Shown here in pieces: positions 25,501-32,778 of a stretch of DNA of 37,684 nucleotides. The position numbers and the translations under genes were made by a program. Origin of the DNA: Candidatus Ryanbacteria bacterium RIFCSPHIGHO2_02_FULL_45_17b (GTDB taxonomy: Bacteria; Patescibacteriota; Minisyncoccia; Ryanbacterales; 2-02-FULL-48-12); NCBI GenBank assembly GCA_001819815.1, contig MHNO01000013.1, positions 1 to 37,684 of the forward strand, in the 5' to 3' direction. Numbering within the stretch: position 1 is the first letter of the stretch; every line of letters starts with the position of its first letter. The notes under the pieces were generated by a model. The model made no database searches. It saw only the letters and a program-made list of their open reading frames with translations, and had not been told where the DNA came from.

Positions 25501-25649
25501 AAAAGAAAGAAAAAATGAAAACGGGGGAGGCATTTGAAAAACTTAAAGAGAAAATCGAGAAATTTGTTAAGAAAGGATATCTCTCAAAAGAAGATGCGCA
25601 GGAACTTTTGCATATTATTGAGCAGATTAAAGTGGCTGTGGTAGAGTAG
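22563..25649 (+). CDS. Secreted beta-helix / LCAT-like lipase fusion protein
   Basis: 1028 aa. The signal peptide covers about 1-29 (FAFLFLTAPMVVFAS). Residues about 30-370 form a right-handed parallel beta-helix of the NosD type: repeated short strands (LEDSSVEDV, VKNSSVRDL, TDTTVENCEDYGIEFY) and a VDVRGNWWGDASGP ending. Residues about 385-800 are an alpha/beta hydrolase of the lecithin:cholesterol acyltransferase/phospholipase type: AFLPGLQATRL, a THSNGG elbow with Ser517, Asp726 in DGDGTVV and His760 in RDHAD. Then comes a beta domain with a DADGIVD calcium-like loop and a Lys/Glu coiled coil at the C-terminus (about 940-1028). It probably acts outside the cell on ester or phospholipid bonds. 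No cell-wall anchor is seen. The next gene starts 4 nt after its stop. Confidence 0.88.
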   Translation: MPRSFFFYARIGSCFAFLFLTAPMVVFASTDVSGDISSDTTWNVAGSPYIVRGKAYVLDGATLTVEPGAIIKFADDALLTIFGGLKMNGMSGNPVSVTSIHDDTIGGDTEGDGEDTAPSVFDDWGINFSFADPSSVVFTAIQFSDGIFIKNSSVAFEDVTLAHGSYGMFGSGSVISLLRTRVSDMKDGALSFSASNVSLEDSSVEDVHHSDGIGLYSRSALSVKNSSVRDLAFGTAIALYDASVAEIQQGFVSEAEICIELYGASFMTLTDTTVENCEDYGIEFYRSEVIGSGNTIRGNGIGIYASGKIVLTDSIIADNVRYGVYESSENVDVRGNWWGDASGPYHAAQNPTGLGDEVYGNALFDPWLLEEPSDEPPVPPKPACCSNVAFLPGLQATRLDLAGNRLWEPNSPLDTPQLYLDEFGHPEISGIATDGVMDEAFGFNIYKKFIEFMNTDMVGAGIIKEWMMFPYDWRFNPEDIAESDILLQYGDTYSMADEIIRLAENSPTGKVTIITHSNGGLVAKALISTLEAQGHGGLIDQLIMVAAPQLGTPKALAGMLHGDDQTIPSKIGFILPKRVARSLAEHMPSAYTLLPSKKYFSDVFDSVIEFDPDVSEIYDFPALYVGSIDTRQELDLFLAGENVRTEPVHENTDEPNVLSANLLRKATSTQEKLDAWVAPVGVKIIQIAGWGLDTIRGIRYDDCDIPFCPDTLNHLDRELLLVHDGDGTVVIPSAVAMEGVETYYVNLLENNFLLKRNRDHADILEVEYMNGLLMELIKREEFTESVFITDTKPIPKDEDKKLRFRIHSPVSLDLYSEGNHTGLVPNTDPDSDLQHIEQQIPNSYYLEFGETKYAGVDTFATTTVVLVGQSAGTFTFEIDEVLGDELVSTTSFSGIPVIEGARVTMDVQRVASSTVLALDMDADGIVDAVIEPGEGISTEELIGILRGMVRSLDLADKQEKKLLKRIEKLEKVLEKEFKKEKKEKMKTGEAFEKLKEKIEKFVKKGYLSKEDAQELLHIIEQIKVAVVE

Positions 25650-25653
25650 AAAT

Positions 25654-26031
25654 ATGAGCACAAAACAGAAAATAAGATTAATTTTATTTCTATCTTTACT
25701 CGTCACAATAACAGTTTTGAGTACGTGTTACGGGGGATTTAGATCATTGTGTGGACCAGGAGTTAATGAGAGTTTTGCTGTCTTTTTGATTCTTTTTGGA
25801 AGTGCAGTGTTTGTTTTATCTTTTATACTTTTATTTGTCCACGAACAAAAATTTTACTCTTGGCTCCGCTTTTCAAAATACTACCTTCCAATCGCGGCGG
25901 GGATCATTTTTCTCTCTCCCGCGGTTGATTCAAGTATTCTCGGCTTTGATAAAGAATTTATGACGTGGCTGTTAGCCGGCATATTTTTTATAACAAGTCT
26001 CGGTATCATCATATTCAAACGCCAAAAATAA
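25654..26031 (+). CDS. Polytopic membrane protein, 125 aa
   Basis: Four TM helices (about 7-27, 35-62, 72-90, 98-118) and almost nothing else; no family recognised. ATG 25654 starts 4 nt after the lipase stop without an SD, so it is expressed by coupling or from a weak TAGAGT box 6 nt upstream. It may accompany the lipase, but no functional link is visible. Confidence 0.75.
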   Translation: MSTKQKIRLILFLSLLVTITVLSTCYGGFRSLCGPGVNESFAVFLILFGSAVFVLSFILLFVHEQKFYSWLRFSKYYLPIAAGIIFLSPAVDSSILGFDKEFMTWLLAGIFFITSLGIIIFKRQK

Positions 26032-26096
26032 AGTAGCAGCTCAATTGATGAGCGGAGTGGGATTTCTCCATCCCTAAAAATATGAAATTTTTGAAA

Positions 26097-26864
26097 ATGA
26101 ATTTGCTTTTAAACCAAAATTTACTAAAATCATACACTAATAATTCTCAAAAAATTAGGGTTATTTCTGAGTTGTGGACGGGAGAAAATATTTTCTGTCC
26201 TAACTGTGGGAATAAGATAAAAAATCTTGAAAACAATAAAAAAGTTTCTGATTTTTTGTGTGAAAAGTGTTTTGAAAATTATGAGCAAAAAGCAAGTCAA
26301 AAGAAATTCCAAGGGAAAGTTATCTCCTCTGAGTACAAGACAATAGTGGCAAGACTTTTGTCTAAAAGCAAACCGCATTTCTTTTTTCTGCACTATCTGA
26401 TTAAAAATTATTCTGTCAATGATTTTTTTGTTGTTCCAAAGTATTTTTTTGTTCCTGAGATTATTGAAAAAAGGAAAGCTCTTTCAGAAAATGCGAGAAG
26501 AAAAGGCTGGATAGGTTCATATATTTTATTTTCAAAAATTCCTGATTCTGGAAAAATTTATTATATTGAAAATGGAAAAGAATTTTCAAAAAAAGAAATA
26601 CTTACAAAATGGCAAAAAACAGAATTCTTGAAAGAAATCAAAAAATCTGATGCCAGAGGTTGGATTTTTGATATTATGAATTGCATCGATGCTTTACATA
26701 AGAAAGAGTTTACACTACAAGATGTATATGCTTTTGAAAATGATTTAGCCACTATTCATCCTGAGAACAAAAATATAAAACCAAAAATAAGACAACAACT
26801 ACAATTTTTGAGAGATAAGGGCTATCTCGAGTTTTTAGGAGAAGGACTGTACAAATTGAAATAG
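26097..26864 (+). CDS. dpnC: DpnI-type methyl-directed restriction endonuclease
   Basis: 255 aa from ATG 26097, almost the same length as DpnI; the ATG at 26082 would add five residues. The sequence follows DpnI along its whole length as I remember it: NSQKIRV near residue 17, a zinc site with Cys34, Cys37, Cys55 and Cys58 (CPNCGNK, LCEKC), and a PD-(D/E)xK-like core with Asp52 and Glu63-x-Lys65. PEIIEKRKAL, ARRKGWIG and ARGWIFDIMNCID follow, and the C-terminal winged helix includes VYAFENDLATIHPEN and IRQQLQFLRDKG. DpnI cuts GATC only when adenine is methylated, so it defends against Dam-modified DNA and needs no partner methyltransferase. The gene is very AT-rich, pointing to transfer. Confidence 0.93.
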   Translation: MNLLLNQNLLKSYTNNSQKIRVISELWTGENIFCPNCGNKIKNLENNKKVSDFLCEKCFENYEQKASQKKFQGKVISSEYKTIVARLLSKSKPHFFFLHYLIKNYSVNDFFVVPKYFFVPEIIEKRKALSENARRKGWIGSYILFSKIPDSGKIYYIENGKEFSKKEILTKWQKTEFLKEIKKSDARGWIFDIMNCIDALHKKEFTLQDVYAFENDLATIHPENKNIKPKIRQQLQFLRDKGYLEFLGEGLYKLK

Positions 26865-26910
26865 TTGACTTTGTTCTTTATTTGATCAAGGATCAAGTTA
26901 TTAGTAATTT

Positions 26911-26916
26911 TATAAT
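26911..26916 (+). promoter_or_regulatory. Consensus -10 box for the 26929 gene
   Basis: TATAAT followed by 12 nt and ATG 26929; the leader would be about 5 nt. Confidence 0.5.
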
Positions 26917-26928
26917 TGACTCTTGTAT

Positions 26929-27156
26929 ATGAAAAAGGAAAATAAGCATCGAATAAGCGACATTTTAATGGACATGACTCGCTTTACTCCTATAGAAGTT
27001 TGTAGAAAACATGGCATTGGTATACAAACACAAAATGAAATAAAAGAATCAGTAGTCTTGTCATTTTTTGAAGAAATGGACGAAAATTGTTGTTTTGTAT
27101 GTAAATCAAAACTATTTAAAAATAGTAAGTCCAAAATAAAAATATCTATAATTTAA
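26929..27156 (+). CDS. Small unknown protein next to the DpnI homologue, 75 aa
   Basis: ATG 26929 (MKKENKHRISDIL) is chosen because a perfect TATAAT lies just upstream and no SD exists. The protein is basic, with a PIEVCRKHGIG segment and a CCFVCKSKLF motif that could bind metal together with the upstream Cys. Composition is as AT-rich as the restriction gene, so it probably arrived with it. No similarity to the DpnD partner known from pneumococcal DpnI loci is evident to me. The short length keeps confidence moderate. Confidence 0.55.
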   Translation: MKKENKHRISDILMDMTRFTPIEVCRKHGIGIQTQNEIKESVVLSFFEEMDENCCFVCKSKLFKNSKSKIKISII

Positions 27157-27176
27157 CTTGATAATTCCGACTCAGC

Positions 27177-27398
27177 TTGCTGGTCGGAGGTTCATTGGGA
27201 GATACGCGCAGAAACAAAATGTATCAACCTCTTGCGTTTAAAGTCATGGAAAGATTTTTGAAAGTAGGTTTTGTTTTAAAAGAGGATATAATCAAGCGAC
27301 AGTTTAATTGCAAGGCAACAGGTTTTTGGGTTACGAAATCGAAAGAATCAAACTTTTTGCTAATTATGCACGAACATCTTTTTGTTTTTCAAAAATAA
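27177..27398 (+). pseudogene. C-terminal remnant of a DNA methyltransferase
   Basis: About 70 codons. The stretch GDTRRNKMYQPLAFKVMERF, then KVGFVLKEDIIKRQFNCKAT and NFLLIMHEHLFVFQK, matches the C-terminal end of alpha/beta-class N4/N6 DNA methyltransferases as I remember them. That end region normally follows roughly 200 residues carrying the catalytic DPPY/SPPY and AdoMet motifs, none of which is present upstream, where an in-frame stop lies at 27162-27164. It is therefore a truncated, inactive relic. Its position behind a DpnI-type gene suggests replacement of an older restriction-modification system. Confidence 0.75.
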
Positions 27399-27438
27399 TA
27401 GGGTGGGTATGGAATATCGATTTACTATTTGAGTGTGA

Positions 27439-27480
27439 TAAAAAACACCGGATCGTGCTTTTTGGCGAGCAATCCGGTGT
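27439..27480 (-). terminator. Intrinsic terminator of the FolB/2OG fusion gene
   Basis: On the minus strand ACACCGGAT pairs with ATCCGGTGT around an 18-nt loop, followed by TTTTT. Confidence 0.85.
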
Positions 27481-27494
27481 GGGTTGGTGTCTTG

Positions 27495-28442
27495 TTATTT
27501 TTGTTTCTGTCGTAGGCAGAAGGTTATGCGTTCGGACGTGATGTCGGTCAGAAAATGAAATTGTTGGAGATGGGAACCCATGAAACCGGGAGCCCGGAAT
27601 ATCAAAACATTTCCCGGAGTTGTATCAAGATAACGTGAATTTCGTCCTGTTCGATCGGCGCATACCGCAGTTTTTCCATCACCCGTTAAGATAACGACGC
27701 AGAATATGTTTACAACAGATTTTCCTTCCACGTGCGGCGTAACGCCGCTAGAGCCTTGTTGATACCGCTGTAATACAATATCAGTGAAATCGAACGGGGT
27801 ACCGCGCCATGCTGTTTCTCCCACACGAGGGAAACGGAGATGCAGAAGTATTTGCAGATCGTCTCTCAATTTCAAAAATGGACTTTGATAAGGAAACATG
27901 GACGATGAAGAAACTTGCTCGCGCACCCTGTGGGAACCTGTGTATTCCGGTTGTTCTATATACATGTGTTTTTTTGCTTCTGTAAAGAGTGCGACTCTTC
28001 TAGGTTCCGGCAGTATAGGAACGGATGCGCCACCATGGTGAATAAGTTCACGGAACAGTGCTGTGCCATCTATATCAAGCAAACCGAGATCAAGTGCATA
28101 TCGGTCTCGTGTTAATGAAACAGACGGACGCCCACCGCCGAACACATCCAGTTTTGTTATACCAACCGTTACCGCATAGACAAAGTCATGTTCCATTACA
28201 CGTTCTGCAATCCGATGAGCTAGTGTTTCAATGAGCACATGAGATTCTTTTCCGACGGTTTCTCTGATTTTCTTTTCTATTTCGCAGTAGTCTACCGTAT
28301 CTTGCAGTTTATCTGTTTGGAATGCGCGGGAGAAATCTATAGTGGCTTCGACATCTATTTGAAACCTTTGCGGGGTATGCACTTCTTGACCGGTACGTCC
28401 GTGGATGCCTTGGACAACGATCTGCACATGTAACTTGTCCAT
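27495..28442 (-). CDS. FolB-like domain fused to a 2OG-Fe(II)-oxygenase-like domain
   Basis: 315 aa; ATG 28442 has AAGGAGGT upstream. Residues 1-115 match dihydroneopterin aldolase/epimerase (FolB): VVQGIHGRTGQEV, FQIDVEATIDFSRA, TDKLQDTVDYCEIEKKI and VLIETLAHRIAERV. Residues about 190-315 resemble the jelly-roll core of 2OG-Fe(II) oxygenases: PHVEGKSVVNIF with His237 and Glu239, then PGNVLIFRAPG and LQQFHFLTDITSERITF with His296, a possible H-x-E...H iron triad. The FolB part is less certain to be catalytic. It may act on a pterin or a related aromatic, but no substrate can be read. The gene has its own promoter and terminator, and its composition is richer in GC than the restriction genes beside it. 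Confidence 0.75.
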   Translation of the reverse strand: MDKLHVQIVVQGIHGRTGQEVHTPQRFQIDVEATIDFSRAFQTDKLQDTVDYCEIEKKIRETVGKESHVLIETLAHRIAERVMEHDFVYAVTVGITKLDVFGGGRPSVSLTRDRYALDLGLLDIDGTALFRELIHHGGASVPILPEPRRVALFTEAKKHMYIEQPEYTGSHRVREQVSSSSMFPYQSPFLKLRDDLQILLHLRFPRVGETAWRGTPFDFTDIVLQRYQQGSSGVTPHVEGKSVVNIFCVVILTGDGKTAVCADRTGRNSRYLDTTPGNVLIFRAPGFMGSHLQQFHFLTDITSERITFCLRQKQK

Positions 28443-28480
28443 TGGTGTCTACCTCCTTTTAACTATGTTATTTGTAGTAC

Positions 28481-28509
28481 GTCATAGCATGCATAGTAAA
28501 TAGTTGCAA
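28481..28509 (-). promoter_or_regulatory. Promoter of the FolB/2OG fusion gene
   Basis: Minus strand: TTGCAA (28509-28504), 17-bp spacer, TATGAC (28486-28481). Confidence 0.65.
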
Positions 28510-28532
28510 GAAAACATGGATTGGTCGGGAGC

Positions 28533-28561
28533 TTGTGGATAAATGCCACTTTTATTATTAT
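28533..28561 (+). promoter_or_regulatory. Promoter of the matrixin-like gene
   Basis: TTGTGG (28533-28538), 17-bp spacer, TATTAT (28556-28561). A small AAGCG/CGCTT hairpin lies in the leader; no SD precedes ATG 28610. Confidence 0.5.
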
Positions 28562-28609
28562 GATATTATAGAGAAGCGCATATATCGCTTATCGGATAAT
28601 CTTATTTTT

Positions 28610-29410
28610 ATGTTGTATAAAAGAATAGGTATAGGAGCGGGTCTTATTTTGTTTTTTGGGGCTTTTGTTTTTGGAGCAAATGCCAATCATGCGTGGAATG
28701 GATTCCATTGGGGTCGTACCGCAAATCCATTTACAGTAGAATTGGGGGACAATGTTTCTTCGGCGTGGGATGGTTATCTTGCTACGACTGCGAGTGATTG
28801 GAGTGCTTCTTCTGTACTTGATACACTTGTCAAAGCCGGAAAAACAAAGCCGCGTGCATGTAAAGCAACAAACGGACGGGTGGAAGTTTGCAGTGACCGG
28901 TATGGTTTTACTGGTTGGCTTGGTATCGCTCAAGTGTGGACAAGCGGTACGCATATTGTGAAGGGAGCAGTAAAAGTGAATGATTCATATTTTAATACCA
29001 GCGCATATAATACTCCCGCATGGAGAAATTTAGTGATGTGCCAGGAAGTAGGCCACACGCTTGGATTGGATCATCAAGATGAGGCATTTAATAATCCGAA
29101 TCTTGGTACCTGCATGGATTATACCAATGATCCATCTGCTAATCAGCATCCTAACCAGCACGATTATGACCAACTAGAAGCAATCTATGCTCATGGTGAC
29201 AGTGTGAATACCAGTCTTGCATTTGTTGAAGATGGAGGAGGAAATGGTAAAGGCAACCCTGCAGAGGTTGGACAGGATATTGATTTAACTGATTTGTCTG
29301 GGTGGGGAGAGGCGGTTCGACAAGATGCGCAAGGTAAAAATTCTCTCTTTGTGCGCAATCTTGGCGGCAAAGAAAAAGTGTTTACATTTGTCGTTTGGAC
29401 GAGAGAGTAA
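28610..29410 (+). CDS. Secreted matrixin-like (M10-type) metalloprotease with QEVGH motif
   Basis: 266 aa from ATG 28610 (MLYKRIGIGAGLILFF), giving a clear signal peptide of about 22-25 residues; the frame extends upstream to 28535 but that part includes the promoter. The zinc region reads QEVGHTLGLDH at residues 145-155, so the usual first His of HExxHxxGxxH is Gln, while Glu146, His149 and His155 remain. A Met-turn CMDY follows at 168-171. The C-terminal part is a Gly/Asn-rich linker plus a small beta segment. I recall the same QEVGH variant in related bacterial proteins, so it may be a family trait and not a lesion. Extracellular proteolysis is likely if zinc binding is kept. Confidence 0.8.
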   Translation: MLYKRIGIGAGLILFFGAFVFGANANHAWNGFHWGRTANPFTVELGDNVSSAWDGYLATTASDWSASSVLDTLVKAGKTKPRACKATNGRVEVCSDRYGFTGWLGIAQVWTSGTHIVKGAVKVNDSYFNTSAYNTPAWRNLVMCQEVGHTLGLDHQDEAFNNPNLGTCMDYTNDPSANQHPNQHDYDQLEAIYAHGDSVNTSLAFVEDGGGNGKGNPAEVGQDIDLTDLSGWGEAVRQDAQGKNSLFVRNLGGKEKVFTFVVWTRE

Positions 29411-29440
29411 ACCAAACAATCAATAACCCTATAGTATGGG

Positions 29441-29481
29441 CAAAAAATAAAAAATCCTGCCACATGTTTTGCTGCAGGATT
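29441..29481 (-). terminator. Intrinsic terminator of the 29492 minus gene
   Basis: On the minus strand AATCCTGC pairs with GCAGGATT around a 13-nt loop, followed by TTTTTTATTTTTT. It lies between convergent genes. Confidence 0.8.
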
Positions 29482-29491
29482 GGTGAGTGTG

Positions 29492-30919
29492 TTATGCGCC
29501 TTTGCTTTGAGTAATCTGGGTGCGGAATATGGTCTCGATTGCATCCATGTCGCCTAGGTCTACGATGTGTTTTCCAAACACAATGCCCTCGCCGTGCTGA
29601 AACGTAAATGCTGCAGACTGACCGGGGTCAAAACGCACCACGCCTTGGAATGCGACCTCGCACTCTTCCAGCACTTTCGCGAGCATATCAATTACCGTGG
29701 ATGCCGTTAGTAGAGTGAGACCAACAACGCGCCTTTGTTTGCGCAGAGTGTCTACGTATTTTTCAAAACTTGTTCTATCAATGATATTTCCATATTGCGT
29801 TCGGAATGTTTCAACTTCCCGTTCACTGTGTGGTTCAAGCTGATACAGACATTCCTCATGAGGAAGATTATAGAGAGGTTTAACATCGATATTCCAAAAC
29901 ATGTTTACCAATGGAAGCGTGAATGTGTGGTTGTAGTCGTATATGCCGCGTGCTTTCAAACATTCACTTTCTACTATGCCTATGCATGTCTGCATTTTGT
30001 GGGATAGGCGACGATGTGTTTCGGTAAGATATGTTTTGAATTTCGGTAGAGCCATTTCGCAATGACGTAACATACATGGGTGCATGACGAGAAACGTATT
30101 GTTGAACAACGTTTGTAGTATCTCTCGAGTATTCTGCGTCAGCAGGCAAAATGTTTCGTCAGCAAGATCAAATCGTTCTTCAGAAAGGAGAAGAATAAAT
30201 CGATATCGCAGATAGGGGGCATTGCGGTTGCCGTACGTCCATGAGCTATTGCAAAAATAACGAGCTTTTTGAATGTTACCCTCTGTAGCAGCAATGGCAG
30301 TAAGAAGTCCGTATGGACGATGCTCTTGGGGGAAGAGTCGCGCGGCTACATGAAAAGCTCGTTTTGCTTCCTGATAGTTTCGAGACATGAGAAGCGCAAT
30401 GCCTTTCTCAACAAGAGCAGACCACTGTTCTTTTTTGGGCAGATTATGTTTGAGATATGTTTCCCAAATCCTCACTTCTAATTTGCTGTATCCTGTACGG
30501 CGCGTGGCTTCTGCGGTGCGGCGCAAGAAATCTAAGCCAAAAAGAGGGGAGCGGGCAAGACTTTTCAAGAATTGTGTTAAGCGGTCTTGTTTTGCTTTCT
30601 GGAAGAGCAGAATGATTGTTATCATGAGAAATGGTTCAGCAATAACAAGGCGCAGTGGATCTTTCGCCGCGGCACGTATTTCTCGTGTGGTGATAAGGGC
30701 TGTTTTGTGGGCGGCAAGAGCTTCTTCCAAAAGCCGAAGACGAATGAAATATTCTCCTTCGAGCAAGAACGATTGCACGCGTTCCTCGGGCGTCCACCTT
30801 GGACGATGCTCTGCCAGAAGGTTTTGCGCTCGTGTCTTTTGACCGTTTTTAAAGAGATCCCAAACATGACTAAGCACTTTTTGGCATGCTCGGCTAATCG
30901 ATAGCTGGTTTACATCCAT
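29492..30919 (-). CDS. TPR-like helical-repeat protein, 475 aa
   Basis: ATG 30919 follows AAGGAGG, and a TATATT box lies about 25-30 nt upstream of the start. The product is soluble and almost entirely helical, with TPR-like units such as GEYFIRLRLLEEALAAHKTAL (near 55), KGIALLMSRNYQEAKRAFHVA (near 175) and YGLLTAIAATEGNIQKARYF (near 207). The last 100 residues are different, with an alpha/beta pattern (RVVGLTLLTASTVIDMLAKV, then FQGVVRFDPGQSAAFTFQHG) and no known catalytic motif. A scaffold or regulator role is likely from architecture, but the partner is unknown. Confidence 0.8.
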   Translation of the reverse strand: MDVNQLSISRACQKVLSHVWDLFKNGQKTRAQNLLAEHRPRWTPEERVQSFLLEGEYFIRLRLLEEALAAHKTALITTREIRAAAKDPLRLVIAEPFLMITIILLFQKAKQDRLTQFLKSLARSPLFGLDFLRRTAEATRRTGYSKLEVRIWETYLKHNLPKKEQWSALVEKGIALLMSRNYQEAKRAFHVAARLFPQEHRPYGLLTAIAATEGNIQKARYFCNSSWTYGNRNAPYLRYRFILLLSEERFDLADETFCLLTQNTREILQTLFNNTFLVMHPCMLRHCEMALPKFKTYLTETHRRLSHKMQTCIGIVESECLKARGIYDYNHTFTLPLVNMFWNIDVKPLYNLPHEECLYQLEPHSEREVETFRTQYGNIIDRTSFEKYVDTLRKQRRVVGLTLLTASTVIDMLAKVLEECEVAFQGVVRFDPGQSAAFTFQHGEGIVFGKHIVDLGDMDAIETIFRTQITQSKGA

Positions 30920-31026
30920 GAGCTGACCTCCTTTTTATCAATGAATATACCGTGACACTATAAAACAACGAAACCCTTTGCGCAATACTGTGCATAAACA
31001 GCATCGCTTGTGTTTTTGATGGGTGA

Positions 31027-31038
31027 TATCATATTCGT
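31027..31038 (+). promoter_or_regulatory. -10 box of a probable leaderless promoter for the DUF2339 gene
   Basis: TATCAT (31027-31032) then ATTCGT and ATG 31039. Confidence 0.5.
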
Positions 31039-32778
31039 ATGGAGGGCATATCTTTTATCGTAAGCGTTGTCGCGCTGTTTATAGCGCTTGGATTAAAAAA
31101 GCGTGTTGAACATCTTGAAGAACTCGCGAAATCACCTGTTCACGCCAGCCGTCAGGAGGTTGCGAGTGGTGTATCTATGGCGTCTGAACCAGTCTCGCGC
31201 GGGGATGTGTTTCAACCGGCACCTTTTGAAATTGGGGTGCCTCTTTCGGAAACTGCCCCCATGGAAAAACCGTCTCTATTTGATGCGTTCGGACGCTGGG
31301 TACAAGAAGATTGGCTTATGAAGCTGGGCGCGTTATTGCTTTTGATTGGTTTTGGGTGGCTCGTACGCTATGCGTTTCTTAATAATTGGATTGGTCCTGC
31401 CGGACGCATCACACTTGGTATTTCCTGTGGTGTTTTGTTTTTATTGCTTGGCTGGTGGCGGATACAGAAATTTATAAGCCAAGGGAGCGTATTTTTGGCT
31501 CTTGGGTCTGGTATAGTTTTGCTTTCCGTATTTACGGCAAGGTTTCTTTATGATTTTTTTACACCGCTTTCCGCGCTTGTGGTTATGTTTTTGAGCGTTG
31601 TGTTTGTGGCGCTTGCAAGCGTACGGTTCCGTGTGCGCTCTCTTTCACTTGTGAGTTTAGCTTTGTGCGGGGTTGTGCCTTTACTAACACACGCGCCGAC
31701 AACAGATTATATTGGACTTTTTTCCTATCTTTTGGTTGTTGTTATCGGCGCTACGTGGATTGTGGCTCTTACGGGTTGGCGTATTCTTACTCCTGCCTCT
31801 TTGATGGTAGTATCTTTTTACAGCGCGCAGCATTTTAGCGGTTTTGTTTCGAAAGACAGCGATATTCTTTTGATTTTTGCCTATGCGTTTACGGCGATAT
31901 TCTTTCTTACCAATGTTTTGGGCAGTATTCGTTCTTCCGAAGAAGATCCTCAAACTGATGCGATTACGGCGGCTGGTGTGGGTTTGTTTTTGCTTGCGTG
32001 GGTTATGAGTTCCGCTCCCGCCGAATGGCAAAGTTTGATACTGGTTGCGTGGATGATTGTATTTAGCGGTGGCGCGTTTTTTATATTCAAAACAACGGCA
32101 AAACGCGTACCGTTTTTTGCGTACGCGGCAGTAAGTGTTGCATTGCTTGCTTCAGCCACTGCCGTGGAGCTTGAGGGAGCTCGGCTTACCATTGCCTACC
32201 TTATAGAAAGCGCGTGCATTTCATTAGTTATCTATGCCGCTTTGCGTGATACAAAACTCGCGCTTCGTTCTACACTACTGTTGGTGGGGCCGGCAATTCT
32301 TTCCCTTGAAAGCATTACGGCGCGAGAATGGCGTTACACAGTTCTCCATGAGCACTTCTTTGTGTTGTTGCTTTTTGCATCGGTGCTTTGTGGGCTTGGC
32401 ATGTTTTTTGGAAAGCGAATAGACAGAGAACATGTGGCAGATCACATGGGGAGCACATTGTTGCTTATTTTCGGTTCTATCTATTATTACGCTCTTTTAT
32501 GGTTAAGTTTACATGCAGGTCTTCAAAATGACGATACGGCGGTTATGATTGCATTAGCAGTTTATACTATTGTTGGTATTGGTTGTTATTTTTATCAGGA
32601 GACGGATCAGTTAAGTCATGTGCGCGCGTATGGCGGTGTGTTATTGGGGCTTGTGGTGGTGCGGCTTCTCATGGTGGATGTTTGGAATATGGCGCTTGCG
32701 GGAAGAATTGTTACATTTTTCATCATTGGCTTGTTGCTTATGAGCACGGCATTTTTGTGGCGCAAAAAATCACTATGA
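31039..32778 (+). CDS. DUF2339 family polytopic membrane protein
   Basis: 579 aa. A short N-terminal TM with coiled-coil ([13 protein letters not shown]), a Pro/Ser-rich linker to about residue 90, then about 14-16 TM helices. The first conserved block, [20 protein letters not shown] then [21 protein letters not shown], is the DUF2339 signature. Function is unknown; the fold suggests an integral membrane enzyme or transporter linked to the cell envelope. Its stop overlaps the start of the TSP3 protein gene by 4 bp (ATGA), so the pair is translationally coupled. DUF2339 genes elsewhere are followed by a DUF3999-type partner, and the next gene may be its counterpart. Confidence 0.9.
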   Translation: MEGISFIVSVVALFIALGLKKRVEHLEELAKSPVHASRQEVASGVSMASEPVSRGDVFQPAPFEIGVPLSETAPMEKPSLFDAFGRWVQEDWLMKLGALLLLIGFGWLVRYAFLNNWIGPAGRITLGISCGVLFLLLGWWRIQKFISQGSVFLALGSGIVLLSVFTARFLYDFFTPLSALVVMFLSVVFVALASVRFRVRSLSLVSLALCGVVPLLTHAPTTDYIGLFSYLLVVVIGATWIVALTGWRILTPASLMVVSFYSAQHFSGFVSKDSDILLIFAYAFTAIFFLTNVLGSIRSSEEDPQTDAITAAGVGLFLLAWVMSSAPAEWQSLILVAWMIVFSGGAFFIFKTTAKRVPFFAYAAVSVALLASATAVELEGARLTIAYLIESACISLVIYAALRDTKLALRSTLLLVGPAILSLESITAREWRYTVLHEHFFVLLLFASVLCGLGMFFGKRIDREHVADHMGSTLLLIFGSIYYYALLWLSLHAGLQNDDTAVMIALAVYTIVGIGCYFYQETDQLSHVRAYGGVLLGLVVVRLLMVDVWNMALAGRIVTFFIIGLLLMSTAFLWRKKSL

